64,000 nucleotides of DNA from Sulfitobacter sp. SK011 (lineage in GTDB: Bacteria > Pseudomonadota > Alphaproteobacteria > Rhodobacterales > Rhodobacteraceae): contig NZ_CP025803.1 of assembly GCF_003352065.1 (NCBI RefSeq), forward strand, positions 3,836,001-3,900,000. The letters are read 5' to 3'. Positions 1 through 8,425 of the stretch are shown in pieces. The notes below the pieces were generated by a model. That model did no database searches, was not told where the DNA came from, and was given only the letters and a program-made list of their open reading frames with translations. The stretch's first letter is position 1, and every line of letters starts with the position of its first letter. A program made the position numbers and the translations under genes.

Positions 1-294
1 GGCAAAATCCATCACCTGCGCCACCTTGGTTTCTGCGATCTCGTGGCTGAACACACCAACCACGGCCAGACCCTTTTTGTGGACCGTCAGCATAATTTCA
101 AACGCCTGCGCGTGGTTAAGACCAAAAAACCGCTCCAACACATGCACGACAAATTCCATCGGCGTGAAATCGTCATTCAGCAGCATCACCTTATACAGCG
201 GAGGCCGCTTGGTCTTGGGCTTTGTCTTGGTCAAAAGATCGGTCTGATCTTCGTCGCGGGGACCTTGTGCCATCATGTAGTCGTCAAGGCGCAT
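1..294 (-). CDS. clpS: ATP-dependent Clp protease adaptor ClpS (3' end outside window)
   Basis: ClpS binds the N-terminal domain of ClpA in the cytoplasm and hands N-degron substrates to ClpAP. The 98 visible residues show a variable, charged N-terminus rich in Lys and Pro, then the conserved ClpS core: [20 protein letters not shown], followed by the helix that contains the [13 protein letters not shown] stretch (here [14 protein letters not shown]) and a [11 protein letters not shown] segment. The ATG at 292-294 is preceded by AGGAG with a suitable gap. The gene runs off the left edge, so the last few residues and any downstream partner (clpA is a common neighbour) are not visible. It reads away from the HAD hydrolase gene, so the 90 bases between them should hold both promoters. 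Confidence 0.93.
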   Translation of the reverse strand, partial: MRLDDYMMAQGPRDEDQTDLLTKTKPKTKRPPLYKVMLLNDDFTPMEFVVHVLERFFGLNHAQAFEIMLTVHKKGLAVVGVFSHEIAETKVAQVMDFA

Positions 295-385
295 TGCTGC
301 TCCTGATCTGGAAATGGGTTATATGTGAGTCGCTTGGACGTCTATATAACCTGCTTACGGATTTAGAAAAGAGGCAGTACAAAAG

Positions 386-1105
386 ATGACGCGGCCCCTG
401 ACCACCATTGGTTTCGATGCAGACGACACATTGTGGCACAATGAGCGGTTCTTTGCACTGACGCAGGACCACTTTGCCGAGTTGCTTTCCGATCATACCG
501 ACAAGGACCATCTGATGGAACGCCTGCTTGCGTCAGAGCGGCGCAATCTGCCCCATTATGGATTTGGAATCAAAGGCTTCACACTTTCCATGATTGAAAC
601 AGCCATTGAGGTCACGGAGGGCCGCGTGCCTGCCAAGGTGATTGCGGAGGTGCTGGCAGCGGGTCGTGAAATGTTGTCCCATCCCATTGAATTGCTGCCC
701 CATGTCCACACAACCCTCGATGCGCTCAAAGAGGATTACCAATTGGTCCTGATCACCAAGGGCGACTTGATGGATCAGGAACGCAAAGTGGCCCAGTCGG
801 ACCTGCGCGATGTATTTGATGCCATTGAAATCGTCTCACAGAAGACCGCTGTGGAATATTCAGAGATATTCGCGCGGCATGGTCATGGGGCGCAGCGCGG
901 GCTGATGGTGGGCAATTCGATGGCGTCTGACGTGCTCCCGATGATTGCCGCAGGCGGATGGGGCGTGTTTGTGCCACATGGTCTGACCTGGGAGATCGAA
1001 CATAGTGAGGCACCCGACAATCATGCGAGATTTGCAGAGATTGAAAATCTGGGCGCGTTAACGGGTCTGATTGGCGCGATTCAGGATGGTCAGCACTGCA
1101 ATTGA
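386..1105 (+). CDS. HAD-superfamily hydrolase
   Basis: A 239-residue haloacid dehalogenase-type phosphatase. Motif I is at residues 10-14 (FDADDT), where the first Asp is the usual nucleophile. Motif II is the Thr in LVLITKGD near residue 120. A Lys follows, and the motif III/IV region is GLMVGNSMASDVLPMIAAGGWGVFVP near residues 171-195, so the set is complete. The length and the large insertion between motifs I and II fit subfamily I with an alpha-helical cap, as in YjjG-like nucleotide or sugar phosphatases. The substrate cannot be read from sequence. The ATG follows a GAGG ribosome site. The gene stands alone, divergent from clpS, and a perfect hairpin follows its stop codon directly. Confidence 0.85.
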   Translation: MTRPLTTIGFDADDTLWHNERFFALTQDHFAELLSDHTDKDHLMERLLASERRNLPHYGFGIKGFTLSMIETAIEVTEGRVPAKVIAEVLAAGREMLSHPIELLPHVHTTLDALKEDYQLVLITKGDLMDQERKVAQSDLRDVFDAIEIVSQKTAVEYSEIFARHGHGAQRGLMVGNSMASDVLPMIAAGGWGVFVPHGLTWEIEHSEAPDNHARFAEIENLGALTGLIGAIQDGQHCN

Positions 1106-1128
1106 ATTGGGGCGCTGACCGCCCCAAT
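1106..1128 (+). terminator. Hairpin directly after the HAD gene
   Basis: A perfect 9-bp stem (ATTGGGGCG / CGCCCCAAT) with a 5-base loop starts one base after the stop codon. No T-run follows, so it may be a weak terminator or a 3'-end stabiliser rather than a classical intrinsic terminator. Confidence 0.55.
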
Positions 1129-1332
1129 GCTGCCATATTCCTGCCACATTGGCCCCCTTAGTACATGCGCTGGCGATACCCCCAACATCTGGATGTCGCA
1201 CTTTAATTTTTTTACCTAATTGCCTTGATTCAAAGGGTTTATCGAAAAAGCGACATATGTTAGCCTGACACCAATCAAAAATGTGGCCAGTCGAAAAAAT
1301 CGGCGGTCTGAGGCAGTAAAAGGCAGATTATA

Positions 1333-2790
1333 ATGAAGGTGCGGCGCATTCAGCCGGCCCGTTTTGGGCTATTTTTCATTGCGGCATTTTGGCTTTTGGT
1401 AGTGGTCCCGCTGAGCGCGATGGCAGCGCCCTATGCTGCTTATGTCATCGACGCCCGGACGGGTAAGGTGATCCATTCGCGCAATGCCGACACCCGGTTG
1501 CACCCCGCCTCGCTGACCAAAATGATGACCCTCTATATCGCGTTTGAGGCGATTGAGCGGGGCCAGATTTCCCTTGATACCAAGGTCACCATTTCCAAGA
1601 ATGCCGCATCAGAACCGCCCAGCAAGCTGGGTCTGCGCCCAGGTCAAAAGATCGCGCTGCGCTATCTCATCCGCGCTGCCGCGGTGAAATCCGCCAACGA
1701 TGCGGCCACCGCCATTGGCGAAGCGATCGAAGGGTCAGAGGCCAAGTTTGCCCGCCGGATGAACCGGACGGCCAAGGCGCTCGGAATGACACGCACCACA
1801 TTCAAGAACGCCCATGGCCTGACCGAGGCCGGACACCTTTCTACCGCCCATGACATGACCATCATGGGTCGGCATCTGCTTTATGATTACCCTGAGTATT
1901 ACAACCTGTTCTCGCGCATCACGGCGGACGCCGGCATGCGCAAGGTGTCGCACACAAATCGCCGCTTTCTTGCGTCCTACAAGGGTGCCGATGGCATCAA
2001 GACCGGCTACACCCGTGCGGCTGGCTTTAACCTGACCGCCTCCGCGGAACGTGGCAGTGAACGTATCATCGTGACCGTATTTGGAGGCCAGACAACCGCA
2101 TCACGCAATGCCAAGGTGGCCGAGCTGATGGACATGGGTTTCCGCCGCGCACCCTCACGGGCCCCCCTGCGCAAACCAAATGCCCCCGTGTATGCCGATG
2201 TCGAAAGCACACCGAGTGTCGCACCGGGATCAACAGCGGGCGGTGCGGGCAAAACCATTCGTCTTGTCGGGGCGGTGAAGACCTCCAAGCGGCCCCAGAT
2301 CCGGCCCGTGGCAGAGCAGGTTGTGGTCGTGGCCACCGCCGAACAACCCAATGCAACCAGCACAATGTTAAATGCCGACATCACCGCCGCCCTGCGTGAG
2401 GCGGTCGAAACCCCCGCCCCTGATGTTCCCGTGACATTGGCCTCGGCGACCCCCACGCTCAGACCAGCAATAAGGCCCAAAACATCCGCCCCCGTGCGCG
2501 CCCAGAAAAAAGCCGTCGAACAGGAGATCGTGACCCGTGTGTCCACATCTGGCGGGCGGCATTGGGGCGTAAACGTAGGTCGCTATCCCAGCCGATTTGC
2601 CGCTGAAAAAGTGCTGTTGAAAACCGCGTTGACCGAAATGGCAACACTGGATGGGTCCTTGCGCAAAGTTGTCCGCAGACCACAGGGATTTGATGCAAAT
2701 TTCCTTGGCATGACCCGGGAAGGCGCTGATCAGGCGTGCCGCCGCTTGGCCGCGCGCAATGTGAGTTGTTTCATGATCGGGCCGGAGTGA
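1333..2790 (+). CDS. D-alanyl-D-alanine carboxypeptidase (PBP5/6 type) with C-terminal SPOR domain
   Basis: A periplasmic class A-type penicillin-binding peptidase that trims the terminal D-Ala from peptidoglycan stem peptides. Residues 1-32 form a signal peptide ending in AMAA. The three active-site motifs are present: S60-L-T-K63 with the nucleophile and general base, S120-A-N122, and K223-T-G225. After the catalytic domain comes a Pro/Ala/Thr-rich linker (about 270-400). The C-terminal 80 residues (from GGRHWGVNVGRYPSRFAAEK) resemble a SPOR domain, which binds denuded glycan strands at the septum. This peptidase-SPOR fusion is common in alphaproteobacteria and differs from E. coli DacA, which has a membrane-anchor helix instead. 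The gene stands alone between two intergenic regions. Confidence 0.9.
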   Translation: MKVRRIQPARFGLFFIAAFWLLVVVPLSAMAAPYAAYVIDARTGKVIHSRNADTRLHPASLTKMMTLYIAFEAIERGQISLDTKVTISKNAASEPPSKLGLRPGQKIALRYLIRAAAVKSANDAATAIGEAIEGSEAKFARRMNRTAKALGMTRTTFKNAHGLTEAGHLSTAHDMTIMGRHLLYDYPEYYNLFSRITADAGMRKVSHTNRRFLASYKGADGIKTGYTRAAGFNLTASAERGSERIIVTVFGGQTTASRNAKVAELMDMGFRRAPSRAPLRKPNAPVYADVESTPSVAPGSTAGGAGKTIRLVGAVKTSKRPQIRPVAEQVVVVATAEQPNATSTMLNADITAALREAVETPAPDVPVTLASATPTLRPAIRPKTSAPVRAQKKAVEQEIVTRVSTSGGRHWGVNVGRYPSRFAAEKVLLKTALTEMATLDGSLRKVVRRPQGFDANFLGMTREGADQACRRLAARNVSCFMIGPE

Positions 2791-2800
2791 TCTGAAACTC

Positions 2801-3691
2801 TTAGCCGATAGCCCCCTCGCGCCTGATCCAGCGCACGAAATCTTTGAGCACGGGACGCATCACGCCAGGCCGCGTGACGATATGATAGCCCATCTCGGGC
2901 CGATCCTCAGTCTCAATGACACGCAACCGGCCCGCAGCAATATCACGCTCAACAAAGGTCCGCACCGTCACCGCGACCCCCTGACCATCGCGCGCACCAT
3001 CCAGCAACAAATTGCCCGGCACTTGGGTAAGTCCAAGCCCGAATTTTAGCTTCACACCTTGCTGAGCCAGCCATCGCGTCGCCTCAGATGTACAGAATTC
3101 TTCGAGCCACGGCAGGTCTGTCAGGTCCTCCGCGCGCGGTAACGCGCCCTCCCCCACAAGCGAAGGGGCCGCAACAACAACCATCGGTGATCTGAGCAAC
3201 ATCTCTGAATCCAACCCCGGCCAATCACCCGCGCCATAACGGATCGCCAGATCAATGCCGGTCGAAGATAAGGTCACGACCTCGGGCGTGGGGTCCAGCA
3301 TCAAATCGACCTGTGGATGCAAATCGCGAAACTTGGGCAAACGCGGCATCAACCATGACGCGGCAAAGGTTGGTGTCGTCGAAACATGCAAAGGCCGTTC
3401 ATCACGCGCCCCGGTTATCAGGCGCACCGTGTCGATCATGCCACCAAAACTGCTATGCAACGTATTGGCCATCTGTTCACCCTCTGCGGTCAGGGTCATC
3501 GACCGGCCGTCGCGGTTCAGCAATGCCACATCCAGATGCGCCTCAAGGCTGCGCAATTGCTGACTGATCGCTGCATGGCTCACACCCAGCGCATCACCTG
3601 CCGCCACGACGCTGCCGGTTTCAGCAAAGGCCGCAAAGGATCGCAAAGCCGTCAAGGGCGGAAGGTCGCGCCAATCCATATTAAACCCCAT
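2801..3691 (-). CDS. LysR-family transcriptional regulator (GcvA-like)
   Basis: A 296-residue LysR regulator. The N-terminal winged helix-turn-helix spans about residues 8-65 (LTALRSFAAFAETGSVVAAGDALGVSHAAISQQ). A linker helix and a periplasmic-binding-protein-like effector domain follow. The sequence style, with MDWRDLPPLTALRSFAAF at the start, is that of the GcvA subgroup. The start at 3691 or the internal Met at residue 5 are both possible. It is divergent from the small ORF and isochorismatase-family hydrolase gene at 3779-4461, which are its most likely targets. The effector is unknown. Confidence 0.88.
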   Translation of the reverse strand: MGFNMDWRDLPPLTALRSFAAFAETGSVVAAGDALGVSHAAISQQLRSLEAHLDVALLNRDGRSMTLTAEGEQMANTLHSSFGGMIDTVRLITGARDERPLHVSTTPTFAASWLMPRLPKFRDLHPQVDLMLDPTPEVVTLSSTGIDLAIRYGAGDWPGLDSEMLLRSPMVVVAAPSLVGEGALPRAEDLTDLPWLEEFCTSEATRWLAQQGVKLKFGLGLTQVPGNLLLDGARDGQGVAVTVRTFVERDIAAGRLRVIETEDRPEMGYHIVTRPGVMRPVLKDFVRWIRREGAIG

Positions 3692-3778
3692 CTTACATGA
3701 TTAGAATTTCAATGACTCGCAGGTTTGCGCATTTTCTGCAACTTATAAAGGGCAAAATTCGGAACAAGAGGAAATGTC

Positions 3779-3925
3779 ATGTTAAACATTTACGCACAAA
3801 CTTTAATGACTGCGACACGAAGCGGATGTGTCCGCCTGCGGGACATGCCGCCAAAAACACCCGTGAAACGCCTGAATTGGTTTGCAGGTCGCAAGACCCG
3901 CTGCATTGATCCGGCCAAATTGTGA
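3779..3925 (+). CDS. Possible 48-residue leader ORF coupled to the isochorismatase-family gene
   Basis: An ATG at 3779 is preceded by AGAGGAAATGTC, a good ribosome site. It opens a 48-codon frame starting MLNIYAQTLMTATRSGCVRL and rich in Lys and Arg (net basic), with two Cys. Its TGA overlaps the GTG start of the next gene (GTGA), the usual form of translational coupling. I do not recognise the protein. It could be a real small protein, a translated leader, or chance. The strong ribosome site and the exact overlap are the arguments in favour. Confidence 0.42.
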   Translation: MLNIYAQTLMTATRSGCVRLRDMPPKTPVKRLNWFAGRKTRCIDPAKL

Positions 3926-4461
3926 GCACGGTCATGACACCCACCCGCGCGGTGATCCTTGTGGACATCCAGAACGATTATTTCGCGGGCGGGCTTTGGC
4001 CCGTCGACGATATGGACCGCGTTGCCGATGCCGCCGCGAACGTTCTGGATGCGGCACGCGAAGCGGGCGATCTGGTGATCCACATCCGTCATGAGGCCAC
4101 CAGCGACGCAGCTCCGTTTTTCCGGCCCGGCACGACAGGTGCAGACATTCATCCAAGTGTTGCACCGCTCGGAAACGAATCCATCATTCTCAAGCACCGG
4201 CCAAACAGCTTTTACCAAACCGACCTGCAGGAACAGTTGCAGTCTGCCGGGATCCGCGACCTCACAATCATCGGTGCGATGACGCAAATGTGCATCGACG
4301 CCACCGCACGGGCCGCGCGTGATCTGGGGTATGATGTCACGTTGGTCGCGGATGCCTGCGGGGCAAAAGCAATGACATTTGGGGCAACCGCACTTACCGC
4401 CGAACAGGTGCAGGCGGCCTTTCTGGCAGCATTGGCAATGTCCTATGCAACGGTGATCTGA
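3922..4461 (+). CDS. Isochorismatase-family cysteine hydrolase
   Basis: A 179-residue cytoplasmic hydrolase of the isochorismatase/nicotinamidase superfamily. The catalytic triad can be read: D15 in VILVDIQNDY, K91 in ILKHRPNSFYQT and C124 in AMTQMCIDATARAA. The cis-peptide region before the Cys is present. The substrate is not settled by sequence. Cysteine hydrolases of this size act on amides such as ureidoacrylate, carbamoyl compounds or nicotinamide. The start could be GTG at 3922, which overlaps the stop of the small upstream ORF, or ATG at 3934, which begins MTPTRAVILVD and matches the usual family start better. The divergent LysR gene is the likely regulator. Confidence 0.87.
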   Translation: MSTVMTPTRAVILVDIQNDYFAGGLWPVDDMDRVADAAANVLDAAREAGDLVIHIRHEATSDAAPFFRPGTTGADIHPSVAPLGNESIILKHRPNSFYQTDLQEQLQSAGIRDLTIIGAMTQMCIDATARAARDLGYDVTLVADACGAKAMTFGATALTAEQVQAAFLAALAMSYATVI

Positions 4462-4507
4462 GCCGGTCAAACGGACCCAATGAATTCAATGACCAAGGGA
4501 CCCTGAA

Positions 4508-4627
4508 ATGGCGGCAACTCCTGACATTCCAAACGCGCCACTGCGAGATGCAAGGGTTGCGTTCTGGATCAAGTGGATCGCATCACTCTTTCAGATCGTG
4601 GGCTATGGTGCCATTGCCCTTGGCTGA
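4508..4627 (+). CDS. Small 39-residue protein with one hydrophobic segment
   Basis: An AAGGGAC ribosome site is followed by ATG at 4508 and a 39-codon frame ending in TGA at 4625. The first 18 residues are polar (MAATPDIPNAPLRDARVA). The last 21 are mostly hydrophobic with an aromatic start (FWIKWIASLFQIVGYGAI), which would suit one membrane helix. I think similar very short single-helix proteins occur in other Rhodobacteraceae, but this is from memory. It sits 46 bases after the isochorismatase-family gene on the same strand and faces yejF, so it may be the last gene of that unit. Function unknown. Confidence 0.6.
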   Translation: MAATPDIPNAPLRDARVAFWIKWIASLFQIVGYGAIALG

Positions 4628-4638
4628 AAATACTTGCC

Positions 4639-6219
4639 TCAGGCGGTCACCTGCAAAAGGGCACGGGTATAATCGGACTGCGGATTATCATAAAGATCAC
4701 CCGCCTCCCCGTACTCCACCACGTCACCGCCTTTCATCACGATCACCTTGTGTGACATGGCGCGAACGACCTTCAGGTCATGGCTGATGAACAGATAGGC
4801 CAGCCCGTATTTAACCTGCAGATCCCGCAGCAGATCGACAATCTGAACCTGTACCGTCATGTCGAGCGCTGATGTCGGTTCGTCCAGCACCAGTAATCGG
4901 GGGCGCAACACCATGGCGCGGGCAATCGCGATACGCTGACGTTGACCACCGGAAAACTCGTGCGGATAACGATCCATCGTGGCCGGGTCGAGGCCTACCT
5001 CAATCATCACCTCATGGACCAGTTCGCGCTTGTCGCGCGTTTCATCGACATTGTGGATGCTCAGGCCCTCAGCGATGATCTGAAAACAGGTCATCCGCGG
5101 CGACAGTGACCCAAAGGGATCCTGAAACACAATCTGCATGTCCTTGCGCAACCGCCGCAGTTCACGGGTGGACCATTGCCGCACGTCCTGCCCCATAAAG
5201 GTGATTGCACCCTCAGATGAGATCAGCCGCATGATCGCCAGCGCCATGGTGGTCTTACCCGATCCGGATTCCCCCACGATGCCAAGCGTCTCACCCGCCC
5301 TGACGGAAAACGTCGCATCATTAACCGCCTTCACATGCCCCACGGTGCGGCGCAGCAACCCTTTGGTGATTGGAAACCAGATCTTGAGGTGATCGGTCCT
5401 GACGATTTCTGGGGCGTCCTCGGGCACCGGGTCCGGTTGGCCCGTCGGCTCCGCGCTTAACAGTTTGATCGTATAGGGGTGCTGCGGGTTTTTGAAAATC
5501 TTGGCAGTTGGCCCCTGCTCCACAATCTCGCCTTGCTGCATCACACAGACCCGGTCGGCAATCCGGCGCACGATGCCAAGATCGTGGGTAATGAACAGCA
5601 GCCCCATGCCCATCTTATCCTTGAGGTCTTTCAGCAGGTCCAGAATCTGCGCCTCAATGGTCACATCAAGCGCCGTGGTTGGCTCATCCGCGATCAGCAC
5701 GTCAGGCTTGTTGGCCAGCGCCATCGCGATCATCACCCGCTGACGTTGACCGCCGGACAATTGGTGGGGATAGGCACCCAAACGACTTTCGGCGTCCTTG
5801 ATCCCGACCTTATCCATCAAATCCAGAATACGGCTGCGCGCCTCTGCGCCGACAACACCCTGATGCAGCGCCAGCGATTCCGCCAACTGCTTTTCAATCG
5901 TGTGCAGCGGATTGAGCGATGTCATCGGCTCTTGAAAGATAAAGCTGATGTCGTTGCCGCGCACCTTACGCAGCAGCGCATCATCGGCACCAATCATCTG
6001 CTGGCCGTCATAGGTGACAGATCCAGATACCTCAGCACTGTCACCCAGCAAGGATACCGTAGAAAGCGCCGACACAGATTTGCCCGACCCGCTTTCACCG
6101 ACCAGGGCTACCGTTTCGCCACGCTCGACCGTAAAGCTGACACCGCGTACCGCGTGGGTCAACGCCCCGTCCTGACGAAAGCTGACGCTCAGGTCCTTGA
6201 TTTCCAAAAGTGCGCTCAA
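4639..6219 (-). CDS. yejF: Oligopeptide ABC transporter, fused two-domain ATPase (YejF type)
   Basis: A 526-residue ATPase that carries both nucleotide-binding domains of an oligopeptide importer in one chain. The first domain has Walker A G41-ESGSGKS and signature [12 protein letters not shown] with ADEPTTALD. The second has GESGSGKTT near residue 320 and [12 protein letters not shown] with LDEPTSALD. This fusion is the hallmark of YejF (related to GsiA), in contrast to the separate OppD and OppF. Its ATG overlaps the stop of yejE (ATGA), so the two are translationally coupled. It is the last gene of the four-gene operon and works at the inner face of the cytoplasmic membrane. Confidence 0.93.
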   Translation of the reverse strand: MSALLEIKDLSVSFRQDGALTHAVRGVSFTVERGETVALVGESGSGKSVSALSTVSLLGDSAEVSGSVTYDGQQMIGADDALLRKVRGNDISFIFQEPMTSLNPLHTIEKQLAESLALHQGVVGAEARSRILDLMDKVGIKDAESRLGAYPHQLSGGQRQRVMIAMALANKPDVLIADEPTTALDVTIEAQILDLLKDLKDKMGMGLLFITHDLGIVRRIADRVCVMQQGEIVEQGPTAKIFKNPQHPYTIKLLSAEPTGQPDPVPEDAPEIVRTDHLKIWFPITKGLLRRTVGHVKAVNDATFSVRAGETLGIVGESGSGKTTMALAIMRLISSEGAITFMGQDVRQWSTRELRRLRKDMQIVFQDPFGSLSPRMTCFQIIAEGLSIHNVDETRDKRELVHEVMIEVGLDPATMDRYPHEFSGGQRQRIAIARAMVLRPRLLVLDEPTSALDMTVQVQIVDLLRDLQVKYGLAYLFISHDLKVVRAMSHKVIVMKGGDVVEYGEAGDLYDNPQSDYTRALLQVTA

Positions 6220-7322
6220 CTAAATGTCTTTCTGGGGTCAAACGCATCCCGGATGCCTTCGAAAATGAACACCAGCAGCGACAGCATGATGGCAAAGGTA
6301 AAGAACGCGGTGAACGCCAGCCATGGGGCCTGCAGGTTCTGCTTGGCTTGCAGCGTTAATTCTCCCAATGAAGGCGCTGAGGACGGCAATCCAAAGCCCA
6401 GGAAATCAAGGATCGCAAGCGTGCTGATGGTTCCGGTGATGATGAACGGCAGCATCGTCAGCGTGGCGACCATGGCATTGGGCAGCATATGCCGGAACAT
6501 GATCGTCACGTTACTGACCCCCAGCGCCCGCGCCGCGCGCACATATTCCAGATTGCGCGCGCGCAGAAACTCGGCACGCACCACGCCGACCAGCGATGTC
6601 CAGCTAAAGAGCACCAGCAAAAAGACCAACAGCCAGAAACTGCGCCCCAAAATCGCGAACATGATGATGATCACATAGAGGCTGGGCGTGGAGGACCAAA
6701 TCTCAATGATCCGCTGAAAAATAAGGTCCGTCCAGCCGCCAAAGAACCCCTGAACCGCGCCCGCGATCACGCCAATGATGGATGCAAGGCCCGTCACAAT
6801 CAGCGTGAACAAGATCGACAACCGAAACCCATGGATCACCCGCGCCAACACGTCACGTTTGGTGCCATCGGTGCCCAGCCAGTTCTGCTCATTAGGCGGC
6901 AAGGGGGCAGCGCCGGGCCGGTCAACGGCAGTATTGAACGAATAGGGAATTGGCGGCCAGATCGCCCAGCCCTTTTCAATCTCTGCGCCCGCAATCTCAC
7001 CATCCTGCGCGTCCTCAAGGAACGCGTCGGGATCATCAAAACAATCCTCCAGACCGCCGGTCGCGATCAGGCATTTGACTTCGGGGTCGCGGTACACGGC
7101 CTCAGTTTCGAAATCGCCGCCAAATGCCGTTTCGGGATAGAAGCTGAATATCGGCATGAAGTATTCACCCCGATAATTCACCAGGATCGGTTTGTCGTTG
7201 GCCACAAATTCCGCAAACAGTGAAATGCCAAACAGCACCGCAAAAATCCACATGGACCAATAGGCACGCCTGTTTCGGGTAAAATTGCGCCAACGGCGCT
7301 GATTGAGCGGGGACAAAGCCAT
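6216..7322 (-). CDS. yejE: Oligopeptide ABC transporter permease (YejE type)
   Basis: A 368-residue inner-membrane permease of the OppC/YejE class. A short cytoplasmic N-terminus (LNQRRWRNFTRNRRAYWSMWIF) leads into the first membrane helix. A large periplasmic loop of about 120 residues follows, with the family stretch NWLGTDGTKRDVLARVIHGFRLS near its end. The last 200 residues hold five more helices and the EAA loop region (RAARALGVSNVTIMFRHMLPN) that contacts the ATPase. It pairs with YejB to form the channel. It overlaps yejB by one base and yejF by four. Confidence 0.92.
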   Translation of the reverse strand: MALSPLNQRRWRNFTRNRRAYWSMWIFAVLFGISLFAEFVANDKPILVNYRGEYFMPIFSFYPETAFGGDFETEAVYRDPEVKCLIATGGLEDCFDDPDAFLEDAQDGEIAGAEIEKGWAIWPPIPYSFNTAVDRPGAAPLPPNEQNWLGTDGTKRDVLARVIHGFRLSILFTLIVTGLASIIGVIAGAVQGFFGGWTDLIFQRIIEIWSSTPSLYVIIIMFAILGRSFWLLVFLLVLFSWTSLVGVVRAEFLRARNLEYVRAARALGVSNVTIMFRHMLPNAMVATLTMLPFIITGTISTLAILDFLGFGLPSSAPSLGELTLQAKQNLQAPWLAFTAFFTFAIMLSLLVFIFEGIRDAFDPRKTFS

Positions 7323-8416
7323 CAGCCCTCCCGCCGTTCAAAATCAATACGCGGGTCGACCAGCACATACATCAGGTCCGACAGAATACCGACCAGCAGA
7401 CCAATCAGGCCAAAGATAAACAGCGTGCCAAACACGATCGGATAATCCCGCGCCACCGCCGCCTCAAACCCAAGCCGCCCCAGACCATCCAGCGAAAATA
7501 TCGTTTCGATAATCAGCGACCCGCCAAAGAACACCCCGATGAACACCGCCGGAAAACCCGCAATCACAATCAGCATCGCGTTGCGAAACACATGACCATA
7601 AAGCACGCTACGCTCCGACAGCCCCTTGGCGCGGGCGGTCATCACATAGTGCTTCTTGATCTCGTCAAGAAAACTGTTCTTGGTCAGCAAGGTCAGCGTG
7701 GCAAAGGCCGAAATCGTCGAAGCGAGAACCGGCAGCGCGATGTGCCAGAAATAATCCGCCACCTTGCCCAACGGGCTCAGACTGTCCCAGTTGTCCGATG
7801 TCAGGCCGCGCAACGGGAAGATCTGCCAGTATGATCCGCCTGCAAACAGCACCAGCAACAGGATCGCAAACAAGAAACCAGGTATCGCATAGGCCGCAAT
7901 GATCGTGCCAGACGTCCAGGTATCAAAACGGCTGCCATCTCGCACCGCCTTGGCGATCCCCAATGGAATAGAGATGATATAGGCAATCAGCGTCGACCAA
8001 AGCCCAAGGGTGATCGACACGGGCAGTTTTTCCTTGACCAGATCAATCACGCTGATCGACCTGAAATAGCTTTCGCCAAAATCAAACCGGACGTAATTCC
8101 ACATCATGTTGAAGAACCGCTGCACCGGCGGCTTGTCAAAGCCGAACTCCTTTTCCAGTTCTGCAATGAATTCCGGCGGCAACCCCCGCGCGCCGACATA
8201 AGTGCTGTCTGACCCCCGCGCCAGATCATCGGTTACGCCCGCATCGTTGTTTTCACCGGCAAACCCACCAAACACGTCACCGCCGCCCTGAATGCGTGCG
8301 ATGGCCTGCTCCACCGGGCCACCCGGCACAAACTGCACCAGCGCAAAGTTGATCAGCATGATCCCGACCAACGTCGGAATGATCAGCAACAGCCGTCGGA
8401 TAATATAGGCGCCCAT
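7322..8416 (-). CDS. yejB: Oligopeptide ABC transporter permease (YejB type)
   Basis: A 364-residue inner-membrane permease of the OppB/DppB/YejB class. It begins [20 protein letters not shown], the classic amphipathic start plus first helix. A periplasmic loop carries a [13 protein letters not shown] stretch. The C-terminal half has the remaining helices and an EAA loop ([21 protein letters not shown]). It forms the second half of the channel with YejE. It lies 9 bases after yejA in the same operon, so the four subunits are co-transcribed from the yejA side. Confidence 0.93.
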   Translation of the reverse strand: MGAYIIRRLLLIIPTLVGIMLINFALVQFVPGGPVEQAIARIQGGGDVFGGFAGENNDAGVTDDLARGSDSTYVGARGLPPEFIAELEKEFGFDKPPVQRFFNMMWNYVRFDFGESYFRSISVIDLVKEKLPVSITLGLWSTLIAYIISIPLGIAKAVRDGSRFDTWTSGTIIAAYAIPGFLFAILLLVLFAGGSYWQIFPLRGLTSDNWDSLSPLGKVADYFWHIALPVLASTISAFATLTLLTKNSFLDEIKKHYVMTARAKGLSERSVLYGHVFRNAMLIVIAGFPAVFIGVFFGGSLIIETIFSLDGLGRLGFEAAVARDYPIVFGTLFIFGLIGLLVGILSDLMYVLVDPRIDFERREG

Positions 8417-8425
8417 GGGTGCGGT

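Noticed and set aside
5479..6678. A 399-codon open frame on the plus strand
   Set aside because: It lies exactly opposite the yejF and yejE genes, whose motifs are certain. No ribosome site or family pattern; a shadow of GC-rich codon use.
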